From Candidatus Promineofilum glycogenicum (GTDB lineage Bacteria > Chloroflexota > Anaerolineae > Promineifilales > Promineifilaceae), in assembly GCA_016707605.1 (NCBI GenBank), contig JADJHJ010000003.1, forward strand, positions 558,001 through 622,000: a stretch of DNA of 64,000 bases, in the 5' to 3' direction. This document shows, in pieces, positions 29,638-38,576 of the stretch. Within the stretch, counting starts at the first letter, position 1, and each line of letters begins with the position of its first letter. The notes beneath the pieces were generated by a model that did no database searches, was not told the origin of the DNA, and saw only the letters and a list, made by a program, of their open reading frames with translations. Made by a program: the position numbers and the translations under genes.

Positions 29638-31147
29638 CCGCCGGCAGCAGGGCGATAGGGAAGCTCTCGCGCAGCCGGGCGTCCACTTCGGGCGCGAAGC
29701 CGGGCGGGAAGTGGTCGCGCAGCACGGCGCGCGCCCGCCGCCGAGCCAACTCGCGCATGTCGGGGCTGCCGTCCTTCTCCCAATCCTGGCGCGTGCGGCG
29801 GTCGGCCGTGTGCGGGTAGTAGTACTCGCGGTTCATCAGTTCCAGCGTCTGCGGGTGGCCCAGGTAGTGCCCTTCACCACGACAGACCTCATCGATCACG
29901 TCCAGCGACAGCGCCTCCTCCGTCACCTCGATCCCCCGCACCAGCCGCATGGCCGTGCCGTTGATGTCGTCGTCGATGACGTACTGCTCATAGGCCACGC
30001 ACAGCATCGACTCCAGCATTCCGGAGGCGTGGTGGTTGAACTCGCAGCCGGCCAACGCGGTGACGGCTACGGTCAGCCCCTTCTCGAAACCGGCCTGCGC
30101 GTCGGGTATCTTGCTCTCGGTCAGGCCACAGGAGTTGTAGATGGGCAGTTCGTAGCTCTGGCAGATTTGGGCCGCGGCGGCGTTCATCAGGGCCAGTTCG
30201 GCGTTGCCGCCGACCATGTTGCCGCTGCGCAGATCGGCCACCAGCGGCAGGTTGCCCATCAGCAGCGGGTGGCCGGGCCGCAACAGTTGGACGTAGGTCA
30301 GCCCGGCCAGCGTCTCGGCCATCACCTGCACCAGCGTGCCGACCAGCGAGGCGGGCGCGGTGGCTCCGGCCAGCGGCGCGGAGACGAGGGCCACCGGGAA
30401 GCCGGCGCGCACGGCGGCGGTCAGCGTCTCCGTCGTCTCTTCGGCGAAGCGCAACGGGCTGACGCTGTAGCACAGGTTGAGCGACATGAACGGCCGGGCC
30501 AGGAACGTCTCTTCGTCGCCGGCGATGGTCACCGCCAGCCGCTTCAGTTCGGCCACCTTGCTGGGGAAGTAGCAGCCGCCCATGACGTGCTTGGTTGTGC
30601 CGGCCAGCGCGGCGTAGAAGGTGTTGACGTCGATGAGGTCGCTATCCACGTCGCGGGCGACGACGGGGCGCAGATAGAAGTGGGTGTTGTCGAGCGTGTC
30701 CACCAGGCGGCCGATGTCGTACAGGTCGCGCAGAGTGGACTCGCGCGCCCGGCCGCTCTCCAGATCGAGCACCAGCACCGCCGCGCCGCCCGTGCCCAGA
30801 TGGACGCGCCGGGAGCGCAGGTCGAGGTCGAAGCGGCCGTCGCGGCTGTGGAGCGTGACGTTGCGGTTGGCTGCGCGCAACGCCGCTTCGACCAGGCGGC
30901 GCGGGATGTAGACGCGGTCGTTGGCGGCGTCGACCGTCGCCCCGGCCGCGGCCAGAATGTCGCGGCACTCCGAGGCGACGATCCTGACCCCGGTGCGCTC
31001 CAGCACCGACAGCGAGGCGTCGTGGATGCGGGCCACGTCGGCGTCATCGAGCGGGCGATAGCGCCCACCGCGCAGGCCGGGCGGCTGGCGTGATGAGGTG
31101 TGGTCGAAGTGCTTCGGTCGTTCGCGGCGGCGGGTTCTTTCGGTCAT
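29612..31147 (-). CDS. Trimethylamine methyltransferase (MttB) family, non-pyrrolysine
   Basis: 511-residue TIM-barrel methyltransferase of the MttB superfamily. Family blocks: YRPLDDADVARIHDASLSVL, VYIPRRLVEAALRAA, LGTGGAAVLVLDLESGR, and GGNAELALMNAAAAQICQSY. The frame has no internal UAG, so no pyrrolysine is used. Such homologues act on quaternary amines (glycine betaine, carnitine, proline betaine) and move a methyl group to a corrinoid protein; none is present here. GGAGG 7 nt before ATG 31147 sets the start. It ends a same-strand series with two FAD amine oxidases and an Fe-alcohol dehydrogenase. Confidence 0.85.
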   Translation of the reverse strand: MTERTRRRERPKHFDHTSSRQPPGLRGGRYRPLDDADVARIHDASLSVLERTGVRIVASECRDILAAAGATVDAANDRVYIPRRLVEAALRAANRNVTLHSRDGRFDLDLRSRRVHLGTGGAAVLVLDLESGRARESTLRDLYDIGRLVDTLDNTHFYLRPVVARDVDSDLIDVNTFYAALAGTTKHVMGGCYFPSKVAELKRLAVTIAGDEETFLARPFMSLNLCYSVSPLRFAEETTETLTAAVRAGFPVALVSAPLAGATAPASLVGTLVQVMAETLAGLTYVQLLRPGHPLLMGNLPLVADLRSGNMVGGNAELALMNAAAAQICQSYELPIYNSCGLTESKIPDAQAGFEKGLTVAVTALAGCEFNHHASGMLESMLCVAYEQYVIDDDINGTAMRLVRGIEVTEEALSLDVIDEVCRGEGHYLGHPQTLELMNREYYYPHTADRRTRQDWEKDGSPDMRELARRRARAVLRDHFPPGFAPEVDARLRESFPIALLPAVMRPGSYP

Positions 31148-31167
31148 CGGTTTCCTCCTGCACGTCT

Positions 31168-31203
31168 TCCGGGAAATCTGCCCAATCTGCCCAATCTGCG
31201 GAT
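31168..31203. repeat. Half copy of the AATCTGC repeat
   Basis: AAATCTGCCCAATCTGCCCA and AATCTGCGGAT units only, between the ATP-grasp-like and MttB genes. Confidence 0.75.
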
Positions 31204-31213
31204 AAATCCTCTT

Positions 31214-32625
31214 CTAATCAATGATAACCGGAGTCTGGACGGCATCGGTCGCTTCGGATACCGGCGGCGCGGCGCAAGCAGTCAGATGCGTGCCGGCGGC
31301 CAGGACATCGCCACCGTCGCGCAGCAGGAAGCTGCGCAGGCGCGTGTGGGCGCGGGGCAGGCGGCGCACGTTGTCGTAGGCGTCATAGTAGTTGATGTCC
31401 ACTCGTTCGGATGGCACAAGGCGTTGGGCGACGACGGGCCAGGGGAGTTCGATGGCTTCGCATAGCGACGAGAGCCAGGCATCGGCTGAACAGTCGCCGC
31501 CAAAGCGCACACTCCGCCCGCCCCAGGCCCGGTTGTCGCCGTCGAAGCCGGCGTATTTGATGACCCACTGCTGGCGCTCATCGAGCAACGCCGGCAGCAC
31601 CTCGGCCGTCAACAGCCGTGTCTCCGGCAGACAGCGGTCGAGCGTGGCCAGCACGCCCGGCGTGGCGCTCAGACGTTGGCGCACGGCGGGCAGGTGGGCC
31701 GCGGCCAGCACGCTCTTGCTCTCCAGGTAGGTGATGGGCGGGTTGAGAAAGGTCGCGCCGGCCGCCTGCCAGCGCACGAAGGCGCGAATGGCGCCGGCGT
31801 CGAAGCAGTCGAAGTAGCCGAAGCGGAAGACGACCGCGTCGCCAACCGTCTCCGGCCACGCCTCGCCTGGCCAAAGATGGGCGTCCAGGCCATGCGCAGC
31901 CAGACGGCCCGGCACGTCCGTGTCCCATCCCGGCGGCCGGGTGGCCACGCCGAACAGCGGCGGAACCCAGCGCCGCCCCGTGGCCACCTCGCTGGCGAGG
32001 GCGGCCGGCGGCCGGTCGAGCAGAACGTGGGCCGTCGCGCCGCGCTCGGCCAGGGCGCGGCAAAAGGCCAGTTGCTCGAACAGGAATTCGCCCCACTGGG
32101 CTGTGGCGACGATGAGCAGCGGCCGGCCGCGCAACAGGCGAACGAAGGCGTCGGCCAGGTCGGTCGCCAGGCCGTAGCCGACCTGCATGGCGTGGGCGAA
32201 GCCCTGGGCGGCGGGGCAGATCTCCAGTTCGGTGGCCACCAGGCGATAGCCGTCGTCGTCGGGCACAAGTTGGAAGTCGGGCCGCAACAGCAGCACCGGC
32301 TCGCGGCCGACCAGCCAGTTCACGCGCGGCGCGACGCGATGGGTCAGCAGCGCCCGCAGCGTCGCCTCGCTGTCGTAGAGGTCGGCCACGGCGTCGAGCA
32401 GGGCGAAGAGGGGGGGGCGCGGCGGCGGCGGGCGGCGGGGCGCGCGGGCGCGCCGGCAGCCGGTGGGCGTCGCGCGCCGGGGGGCGGCAGGCCCAGGCGA
32501 AAGGGCGGCGCGCACGGCGGCGGCCACGCGCCGGGAGGCCCAGGCGGGCGGCGGGGGGGCCAGGGCGCGGGGCCGGGGGGCGCCGCGGCTTGTCGCTCAT
32601 ACGGCGCGATCTGGTCGACCTTCAT
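31214..32625 (-). CDS. ATP-grasp-like protein, N-terminus disrupted
   Basis: The C-terminal 380 residues are coherent: LLLRPDFQLVPDDDGYRLVA, TELEICPAAQGFAHAM, LNPPITYLESKSVLAA, QQWVIKYAGFDGDNRAWGGR and PWPVVAQRLVPSERVDINYY. Spacing of the WVIKYAGFDG strand and the acidic DINYYDAYD stretch resembles circularly permuted ATP-grasp ligases; the call rests on pattern only. The first about 70 codons (32400-32625) are extremely GC-rich with runs of G up to eight, and no single frame reads through. MKVDQIAPYERQAAA from ATG 32625 is the most protein-like start. The gene lies between Fe-alcohol dehydrogenase and MttB. Confidence 0.55.
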
Positions 32626-32664
32626 CGTAGCGACCACTCAGGGATCAACGGTACGACACAGTTC

Positions 32665-32705
32665 CAAAACCTAAGCTGTGAAATCTGCGCAATCTGTGGT
32701 TGCTT
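32665..32705. repeat. Partial AATCTGTGG repeat
   Basis: AAGCTGTGAAATCTGCGCAA then TCTGTGGTTGC at the end of the Fe-alcohol dehydrogenase gene. One arm only. Confidence 0.75.
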
Positions 32706-33891
32706 CTAAAATGCCGCCCGATACATCGCCTCCAGGTCTTCCTCGCTGACCGGCCGCGGGTTGGTGGCCCAGTTCAGGTCAACGCGAGCGTGTTTGGTCA
32801 GTTCGGGAATCATCGCCTCGGTCACGCCCACGTCGCGCAGGCGGGTGGGCAGGCCGACGGCTTCGACCAGCCGGCAGACGCTATCCACGGCGTATTCGGC
32901 CGCCTGGTGGTCGGTGACGGCGACCAGCGATGGGTCGAGCGCGGCGGCGATGCGGCCGTACCGTTCGATGGCCGCCGGCAGACTGAAGGCCATCTGGTGC
33001 GGCAGCATCAGCGAGCAGGCCAGGCCGTGGTGGACGTTGGCAAAGGTCGAAAGCTGGTGGGCCAGGGCGTGGGCCGCGCCGAGCCAGCGCGAGCTAATGG
33101 CGATGCCGCCGATCATCGCCCCGAGCATGACGTTCTCGCGCTTCGTGGTGGCCGGGGTGGGCCACGGCTGTCGGCAGATAGCGGCCGATGAGGTTGATGC
33201 CGTGCAGAATCATCGGGTCGAGGGCGCTGGGCGCGGTGTTGGTCGAGACGTAGGCCTCGATGCAGTGCGACAGGGCGTCCATGCCCGTGGCCGCGGTCAG
33301 GTGCGGCGGCAGGCCCAGCGTCAGCCCCGGGTCAATCAGGGCCACGTTGGGAATGCAGTTCGCCCCGCCGACGCTCTTCTTCTGCTGGTTGCTCAGGTCG
33401 GTCAGCACGGCCCAGGGCGTGACCTCGGCCCCTGTGCCGGCCGTGGTCGGGATGGCGATCATCGGTGGCATGTCGCGCACCAGGGGCATGGGGCGGGCCT
33501 TGTCGCGCAGCATCAGGGCGTACTCGCCAACGCTGGCCTCCGGCGGCCCGCCCAGCACTTCGCGCGCGGCCTTGGCCCCGTCGAGGGGGCTGCCGCCGCC
33601 CAGGCCGATGAGCAGGTCGGCCCCGGCGGCGCGGAAGGCGGCCGCGGCGGCGTCAACCGAGTCGATGTCGGGGTTGGGCGGGCAGTGGGTGTAGAGCGTG
33701 TGGGCGACGCCGGCGGCCGACAGCGCGGCGACGACCGGCTCGACCAGCCCGGCGGCGACGACGCCGGGGTCGGTGATGATGAAGGCGTGGGTCGCGCCTA
33801 GCCGGGCGGCCTCCTGCCCGGTCAAATTGACCGCGCCGAAGCCGAAACGGACGTTACCGGGCATGAGATAGTTGGCGATGGGGTTGGTCAT
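32706..33891 (-). CDS. Iron-containing alcohol dehydrogenase, frameshifted
   Basis: Group III NAD(P)-dependent alcohol dehydrogenase of about 395 residues. The first frame has the nucleotide-binding motif GLGGGSPLDGAKA, MIAIPTTAGTGAEVTPWAVL, and metal-site regions ALIDPGLTLGLPPHLTAATG and MDALSHCIEAYVS. The frame breaks at about 33150-33165 (one extra base in a C/G run) and continues as ENVMLGAMIGGIAIS, AHALAHQLSTFANVHHGLAC (His ligands). All expected metal ligands are present across the break, so an assembly error is likely. Substrate unknown; it sits next to FAD amine oxidases and may handle an aldehyde or polyol produced there. The start is leaderless (see the -10 box at 33898). Confidence 0.85.
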
Positions 33892-33897
33892 GGTTCA

Positions 33898-33903
33898 ATG
33901 ATA
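33898..33903 (-). promoter_or_regulatory. -10 box of the Fe-alcohol dehydrogenase gene (leaderless)
   Basis: TATCAT (context GCTATCAT) ends 6 nt before ATG 33891; no Shine-Dalgarno sequence. Confidence 0.5.
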
Positions 33904-33929
33904 GCGAATAAAGCGTCCTAAGCGGAATG

Positions 33930-33995
33930 ATCCGCAGATTGGGCAGATTGGGCAGATTAAAGAGATGTTCTGAGGTCTAAACCGCCCAATCTACC
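33930..33995. repeat. AATCTGC-type inverted repeat, degraded
   Basis: Left arm CCGCAGATTGGGCAGATTGG, right arm ACCGCCCAATCTACCC. The right arm has diverged. Confidence 0.7.
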
Positions 33996-34027
33996 CGGGG
34001 GGCTCTCGGTTTTTGGGGTTGGTTGTC

Positions 34028-35200
34028 TTAGGAGATAGAGCCGATGCCGTACGCGCCATGCAGGGCGTGGCCGGCGGCGAAGCGGTCGAGGCCGTAGTCG
34101 GCGATGGGCACGCGCACTTCCTGGCCCAGGATCGTCTGCGCCAGCGCCTCGCCGATGGTCGGGGCCAGCTTGAAGCCGTGGCCGCTGAAGCCGACGGCGA
34201 CGTACAGCCCGTCGTAGCCGGGAACCGCGCCGACGATGGGGTTCCAGTCGGCGGCGATGTCGTATGGCCCCGTCCAGCCGGCGACGTACTGGGCGTCGGC
34301 GAAGGGGGGCATGCGGTGGGCGATCAGGTTGCCGATGCGCTCCAGATGCGCCTCGTCGATGGCGTCGGTCAGCGTGTCGGCGTCGTCGATGGGGTCGCCG
34401 TGATCGCCGGTGCCGATGAGCACGACGCCGCCACTGTCGGGGCGGAAGTAGATTTTGTCCGGCGTGGTCAGGTCTTTGACGATGGGCCACGTCTTCTCGT
34501 AGGGGCGGGCGATCTTCAGGGTGATGACCTTGTGGCGGCTGATCTCGTAGGGGAAGGACAGGCCCAGGTCGGCGGCCAGCCGGTTCGTCCACGGCCCGGC
34601 AGCCAGCACGACGTGGGGCGCGGTGAAGTCGCCGCGACTGGTGGCCACGGTGGTCAGGCCGCCGGCGGCGCGCAGCCCGGTGACGGTCGCGTCGGTGTGG
34701 ATGGCCACGCCCAACTCTTTGGCGCGGCGGGCGTAGCTGGTCGTCGTTAAATAGGGGTCGGCGTAGCCCGCCTGCGAGTCGTAGCCGATGACTTCGGCGT
34801 CGCTGAAGTTGAGCAGGGGGTGCATCTCGGCCGCCTCTGCCGGCGACAGGACGCGGGTGTCGATGCCGCGCGCGTTCTGCCGGGCGAAGACCGCCAGCAT
34901 CGGCGCGCGGTGGGCCTCCGGGCCGAGGATGAGGTAGCCGGTGCGCTGCCAGCCGGCGTCGCCGCCGATGATCTGGTCGAAGTCACGGAAGATCTTCAGG
35001 CTCTCGACGGCGTGGTTGAGGTTCGTCTCGATGGAGTAGTGGGTGCGGACGATGGCGCACGACTTGGCCGTGCCGCCGGAGCAGATGTCGCCCCGCTCCA
35101 GCAGCGCCACCCGCCCCGCGCCCAGCCGGGCCAGGTTGTAGGCCGTGCTACAGCCGATGACCCCGCCGCCGATTATGATGATGTCTGCGTTCTGACTCAT
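34028..35200 (-). CDS. FAD-dependent amine oxidoreductase (DAO / sarcosine-oxidase type), paralogue 1
   Basis: 390 residues. The N-terminal FAD-binding motif IIIIGGGVIGCSTAYNLARL and acidic strand end LLERGDICSGGTAKSCAI are followed by the DAO fold; the C-terminal GWTGPYDIAADWNPIVGAVP and VGFSGHGFKLAPTIGEALAQ contact the flavin and substrate. Closest to the sarcosine/dimethylglycine oxidase branch: it would oxidise an N-methyl secondary or tertiary amine. The substrate is inferred, not proven. It follows paralogue 2 on the same strand, separated by an inverted repeat. Confidence 0.85.
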   Translation of the reverse strand: MSQNADIIIIGGGVIGCSTAYNLARLGAGRVALLERGDICSGGTAKSCAIVRTHYSIETNLNHAVESLKIFRDFDQIIGGDAGWQRTGYLILGPEAHRAPMLAVFARQNARGIDTRVLSPAEAAEMHPLLNFSDAEVIGYDSQAGYADPYLTTTSYARRAKELGVAIHTDATVTGLRAAGGLTTVATSRGDFTAPHVVLAAGPWTNRLAADLGLSFPYEISRHKVITLKIARPYEKTWPIVKDLTTPDKIYFRPDSGGVVLIGTGDHGDPIDDADTLTDAIDEAHLERIGNLIAHRMPPFADAQYVAGWTGPYDIAADWNPIVGAVPGYDGLYVAVGFSGHGFKLAPTIGEALAQTILGQEVRVPIADYGLDRFAAGHALHGAYGIGSIS

Positions 35201-35216
35201 AGTTACCCCATTCTTA

Positions 35217-35297
35217 ACGCAAAGACGCCAAGGCGCAAAGACGCCAGGAAGAGCACTTACTTGGCGTCTTTGCGCCTTGGCGTCTTTGCGTTGAACA
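35217..35297. repeat. AACGCAAAGACGCC inverted repeat
   Basis: Arms of about 31 bp: AACGCAAAGACGCCAAGGCG with continuation, and the exact inverse TTGGCGTCTTTGCGTT at the other end, around a short AGGAAGAGCACTTAC centre. Related units occur at 22.2 and 59.9 kb. Confidence 0.85.
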
Positions 35298-35300
35298 TTT

Positions 35301-36614
35301 CTACATCCACGGGAAGGGCGCGTTGGACTTGGGCAGCGTCTTTTGCTGGGCGAAGCGGCCGTAGGCGAACGGGGCCAGCAGTTCGCTCGTCTCGCCGGTC
35401 AGCACGCGCGCCACCTGCTCGCCGACGCCGATCATCTTGAAGCCGTGGTTGGAGTCGGCAATGACGTAGACGTTGGGCTGCATGAAGTCGAAGACGGGGA
35501 AGTTGTCGGCCGAGAACGCGCCCACGCCGCCCGACGGCTTGGTCGAGGCGAAGCGGCGCTGCCCCTCGAAGCGCTTCATGCAGTGGGCCAGCGAGGCCAC
35601 CCACAGGTCGTAGAAGTTGTCGTCCACGCAGTAGTGCGGGCTGCGCGAGCCGTAGGGGTCGATGGCCGCCTCGGTGCCCAGGTCAATCGGCACGGCCCCA
35701 CCCTGCACAGCGTGCTTGTCGCGCTTGAAGTAGATGCCCCACGGCTGATCCCAGACGAGGCGGCCGTCCTCGCTGTAGAGCGGCACGTCGCTGTCCACGT
35801 GCACCAGCGGCGGGCGCTGGCCGTCGTTGGTGATGTGGAGCAGCGGGTCGACGTCGATCTCGCCCTCCTGCAAGGCCAGGAAGCGCCACAGATCGACCTG
35901 CTCTGATGGGTTGCGCGGGTTGGGCACGGCCGGCGGCAGCTCCAGCATCTGCCACAGGTTCTTGATCCACGGCCCGACGGCGACGATGACGTGGCCGACC
36001 TCGATGGCGCCGTAGTCAGTCTCGACCGTCGTCACCTCGCCGGCGCTGTTGAAGCGAAAGCCGGTGACGGCCGGGCCGGTAATGATGCGCGCGTCCTCGC
36101 GCTCGGCCTTGATGGCCAGGCCGTGGATGGCCTGCCGGCTCCAGGCGTGGCCGCCGCGGTGCTCGTGCAGCACGGCCGTCAGCTCTTCGGCCTGCCAGTC
36201 GTGGAAGACGCCCTGCATGTACTTCTTGACCTCGGCCTTGCCCGTCACCAGCGTCGAGGGGTAGCCGAGTTGCTGGTGGCGCTCGTAGATCGTCTCCAGC
36301 CCGGCGCGCATCGGCTCGAAGGAGGCGGTCAGGTAGCCGACGGAGTTGTAGGCGTAGGTGTCGGGGTCGGACTCCCACACGTCCATGCAGTGCATCATCA
36401 GCCGGGTCATCGGCTCCTGGTAGTAGTTGCAGCGCACGTTGCCGCAGGCCACGCCCGACGCGCCGGCGGCGATGCTGCTCTTCTCGATGACCAGCACGTC
36501 CGCGCCCGAACCCTGGCCCTTGGCCTTGAGATACTTGCTGAGGTGATAGGCCGTCGAAAGCCCATGCACGCCCGCGCCGATGATCAGGTATTCCACTCGC
36601 TGCGGTAGGCCCAT
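35301..36614 (-). CDS. FAD-dependent amine oxidoreductase (DAO family), paralogue 2
   Basis: 437 residues, DAO superfamily. FAD motif YLIIGAGVHGLSTAYHLSKY, then EKSSIAAGASGVACGNVRCN; the C-terminal end has FASTKPSGGVGAFSADNFPV and VIADSNHGFKMIGVGEQVAR. It is longer than paralogue 1 and not a recent duplicate. AAGGAG upstream of ATG 36614 supports the start, so the gene overlaps the end of ybaK by 31 bp. Substrate inferred to be an amine, from the context with MttB and paralogue 1. Confidence 0.85.
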   Translation of the reverse strand: MGLPQRVEYLIIGAGVHGLSTAYHLSKYLKAKGQGSGADVLVIEKSSIAAGASGVACGNVRCNYYQEPMTRLMMHCMDVWESDPDTYAYNSVGYLTASFEPMRAGLETIYERHQQLGYPSTLVTGKAEVKKYMQGVFHDWQAEELTAVLHEHRGGHAWSRQAIHGLAIKAEREDARIITGPAVTGFRFNSAGEVTTVETDYGAIEVGHVIVAVGPWIKNLWQMLELPPAVPNPRNPSEQVDLWRFLALQEGEIDVDPLLHITNDGQRPPLVHVDSDVPLYSEDGRLVWDQPWGIYFKRDKHAVQGGAVPIDLGTEAAIDPYGSRSPHYCVDDNFYDLWVASLAHCMKRFEGQRRFASTKPSGGVGAFSADNFPVFDFMQPNVYVIADSNHGFKMIGVGEQVARVLTGETSELLAPFAYGRFAQQKTLPKSNAPFPWM

Positions 36615-37219
36615 GTTGGTTCTCCTTGTGTAGAGTTCAACGCCAAGCCGTTCAGATCCAGGACGCGGAAGATTTCCAGGGGCAGCAGGGCGCGAGGCTT
36701 TCCTTGCTCGGCTCCCGCCCCTGCGTTGATTTCTTCGGCGATATGAGCCAGGCGCGCGCCGGCCAGGCGGATGAGGTCGGCCGGGTCGAGTTCCAGGCCG
36801 GCCATGGGGTCGCCGGTGCTGATGTTGACGCGGCGGCAGTGGGCGATGGCCGAGTCGAAGATGACCGGCACGTGGTCGGGCAGGCAGAGGGGGTTGACCG
36901 CGCCGCGAGGGTAGCCGGTGACGGCCAGGATTTCGTCGTCACCGGCGAAGGTCAGCCGCCCCCAGCCCTCGCCCAGGGCGGCGCGGACGGCGCGATGGTC
37001 GAGCCGGGCTGGGCCGAGGACGCAGGCCATCGTGTAGCGGTCGCTGCGACTCTCGCGTAGCAGGATGGATTTGACCATCTCCTCGGCCACGACGCCGCGC
37101 TGGGCGGCGGCCGCGGCCACGGTGAACACCGGTTCGCTATGGGGCAGCAGGACGTAGGCCACGCCCTGGGCGTCGAGCAAACGGAGTACCGGGGTGTCCA
37201 CCTTGTTCATGTGGGCCAT
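36584..37219 (-). CDS. YbaK/EbsC-type aminoacyl-tRNA deacylase domain protein
   Basis: 211 residues. YbaK domain: VAYVLLPHSEPVFTVAAAAA, VVAEEMVKSILL, ACVLGPARLDHRAVRAAL and TGYPRGAVNPLCLPDHVPVI. These hydrolyse mis-charged aminoacyl-tRNAs (for example Cys-tRNA-Pro). The C-terminal about 50 residues (IRLAGARLAHIAEEINAGAG) are an extension beyond the core. It starts with a TATAAT promoter and is the first gene of the minus-strand series down to MttB. Confidence 0.85.
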   Translation of the reverse strand: MAHMNKVDTPVLRLLDAQGVAYVLLPHSEPVFTVAAAAAQRGVVAEEMVKSILLRESRSDRYTMACVLGPARLDHRAVRAALGEGWGRLTFAGDDEILAVTGYPRGAVNPLCLPDHVPVIFDSAIAHCRRVNISTGDPMAGLELDPADLIRLAGARLAHIAEEINAGAGAEQGKPRALLPLEIFRVLDLNGLALNSTQGEPTWAYRSEWNT

Positions 37220-37231
37220 GATGAGGGCTGT

Positions 37232-37237
37232 ATTATA
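37232..37237 (-). promoter_or_regulatory. -10 box of the ybaK gene
   Basis: TATAAT on the minus strand, 12 nt before ATG 37219. Confidence 0.5.
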
Positions 37238-37276
37238 AGCGTGATCGGATACGATGCTATTGTCAAAGGCAGAAGT

Positions 37277-37304
37277 TTGACAAACTCAGCAAGGTAATTA
37301 CAAT
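37277..37304 (+). promoter_or_regulatory. Promoter of mazEF
   Basis: TTGACA (37277-37282), 16-bp spacer, TACAAT (37299-37304); 28 nt before the mazE start. It is divergent from the ybaK promoter. Confidence 0.65.
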
Positions 37305-37332
37305 GTGCATACTTCGCCGGAGGGTACATTCT

Positions 37333-37599
37333 ATGGCTAATGTCGTACGCTCACGCATCATCAAGATTGGCAATTCGCACGGTATACGGATTCCGAAGCT
37401 GCTTCTGGAACAAGCTCATCTCGGCGATGAGGTAGAGCTGGAGCTTGGGCAGGACGTCATTACGATTCGCCCTGTCCAGGGTGCTCGTTACGGCTGGAGT
37501 GAGGCGTTCCAGACGATGGCTGAGCGAGGCGATGACGCGTTGCTTGACGCCGATATGCCGCTTGTGAACGAGTGGGACGGGGACGAGTGGGAATGGTGA
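37333..37599 (+). CDS. mazE: MazE-like antitoxin (AbrB/SpoVT domain)
   Basis: 88 residues. AbrB-type swapped-hairpin DNA-binding domain at the N-terminus (VVRSRIIKIGNSHGIRIPKL, EQAHLGDEVELELGQDVITI), then a C-terminal acidic tail (DMPLVNEWDGDEWEW) that would block the toxin. GGAGGG 9 nt before ATG 37333 sets the start. It overlaps mazF by 7 bp, the usual arrangement for an autoregulated toxin-antitoxin pair. Confidence 0.88.
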   Translation: MANVVRSRIIKIGNSHGIRIPKLLLEQAHLGDEVELELGQDVITIRPVQGARYGWSEAFQTMAERGDDALLDADMPLVNEWDGDEWEW

Positions 37600-37916
37600 T
37601 CAAGCGGTTTGACGTCTATCTCATCGAACTCGATCCGACGCAAGGCTCAGAGATCAACAAAACGCGGCCTTGCCTTGTCATCTCGCCAGATGAGATGAAT
37701 CGCTGGATTCGCACCGTCATCGTTGCGCCGATGACCACGAAGGGACAAGCTTATCCAACCCGCGTCGCCTGCGTCTTTCAAGGGAAGGAGGGTCAGATAG
37801 TGCTCGATCAGATTCGGACCGTCGATAAGTCCCGCCTGACGAGCCGGCTGGGCCGGATAGACGAGGCGACGGGGAGCCGGGTGTTAGCTATACTGAGCGA
37901 GATGTTTGCGGAGTGA
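37593..37916 (+). CDS. mazF: MazF-type mRNA endoribonuclease toxin
   Basis: 107 residues. PemK/MazF fold: IKRFDVYLIELDPTQGSEIN, KTRPCLVISPDEMN (catalytic Arg region), TVIVAPMTTKGQAYPTRVAC and GQIVLDQIRTVDKSRLTSRL. It cleaves RNA at a specific short sequence that cannot be predicted. ATG 37593 overlaps the mazE stop. Confidence 0.9.
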   Translation: MVIKRFDVYLIELDPTQGSEINKTRPCLVISPDEMNRWIRTVIVAPMTTKGQAYPTRVACVFQGKEGQIVLDQIRTVDKSRLTSRLGRIDEATGSRVLAILSEMFAE

Positions 37917-37923
37917 ATCGGTA

Positions 37924-38298
37924 ATGTCTGATTCGATAGGCGATCCGATCTCAGACTTCTTCACCGGCTACGAAGCCGCGCGGCCGATCTTTGACGCTCT
38001 GCGGCAGGCCGTCGAGGCTCTCGGCCCGGTCGAGTTGCGCGTCGGCAAGAGCCAGGTCAGCTTTCGCCGCCGCATCGCCTTCGCCTGGGCCTGGATGCCC
38101 GACCGCTACCTCGGCCCCGGCCACGCCCCGCTCGTCCTGTCCGTCGCCCTGCGCCGCCGCGACGCCTCGCCGCGCTGGAAGGAGATCGTCGAGCCGGCGC
38201 CGGGCCGCTTTATGCACCACCTGGAGTTGCGCGCGCCGGACGAGATTGACGACGACGTGCGCCGCTGGATCGCTGAGGCCTACGCCATCGCCGCGTAG
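37924..38298 (+). CDS. DUF5655 domain-containing protein
   Basis: 124 residues. DUF5655-like: FTGYEAARPIFDALRQAVEA, LRVGKSQVSFRRRIAFAWAW and APLVLSVALRRRD. These small proteins often accompany DNA-modification or mobile genes; no activity is known. It starts 7 bp after mazF and may share its transcript. The C-terminus is complete (AYAIAA). Confidence 0.75.
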   Translation: MSDSIGDPISDFFTGYEAARPIFDALRQAVEALGPVELRVGKSQVSFRRRIAFAWAWMPDRYLGPGHAPLVLSVALRRRDASPRWKEIVEPAPGRFMHHLELRAPDEIDDDVRRWIAEAYAIAA

Positions 38299-38311
38299 GG
38301 CTTTCCCAAAA

Positions 38312-38473
38312 TCACCCCCGGCCCACGGCAACCTGCTCCAGCGGGTCATCTATCACGCCTGGTACCACACCGGCGAAAACATGGCCATCCGCCAACTGCT
38401 CGGCCACGCGCGGCTGCCGGTATACGTGGGCGACATAGACGGCAAAGCTCCCTACCGCACGGAAGGGTTATGA
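38312..38473 (+). pseudogene. DinB-family C-terminal remnant
   Basis: In one frame the sequence reads HGNLLQRVIYHAWYHTGENM then AIRQLLGHARLPVYVGDIDG KAPYR, the C-terminal signature of DinB-like four-helix proteins (IYHxWYHTGE). There is no start codon or N-terminal part; DUF5655 lies where the rest should be. Probably a truncated gene. Confidence 0.65.
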
Positions 38474-38523
38474 CACTGAGAGTAAGTTGCTTAGCATGCA
38501 GTGCGTTCGCATTCGTCTACTGT

Positions 38524-38529
38524 TATACT
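38524..38529 (+). promoter_or_regulatory. -10 box of the RelBE-like pair
   Basis: TATACT (context GTTATACTG), about 47 nt before ATG 38577. No good -35 box seen. Confidence 0.4.
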
Positions 38530-38576
38530 GAAAGAGCACGATCTCCAGGTGTCGCCCAGTATAAAAGGAGAGTACT

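Noticed and set aside
29612..31147. Pyrrolysine codon in the MttB homologue
   Set aside because: The frame is open to its normal C-terminus with no internal UAG, and no pyl genes are present.
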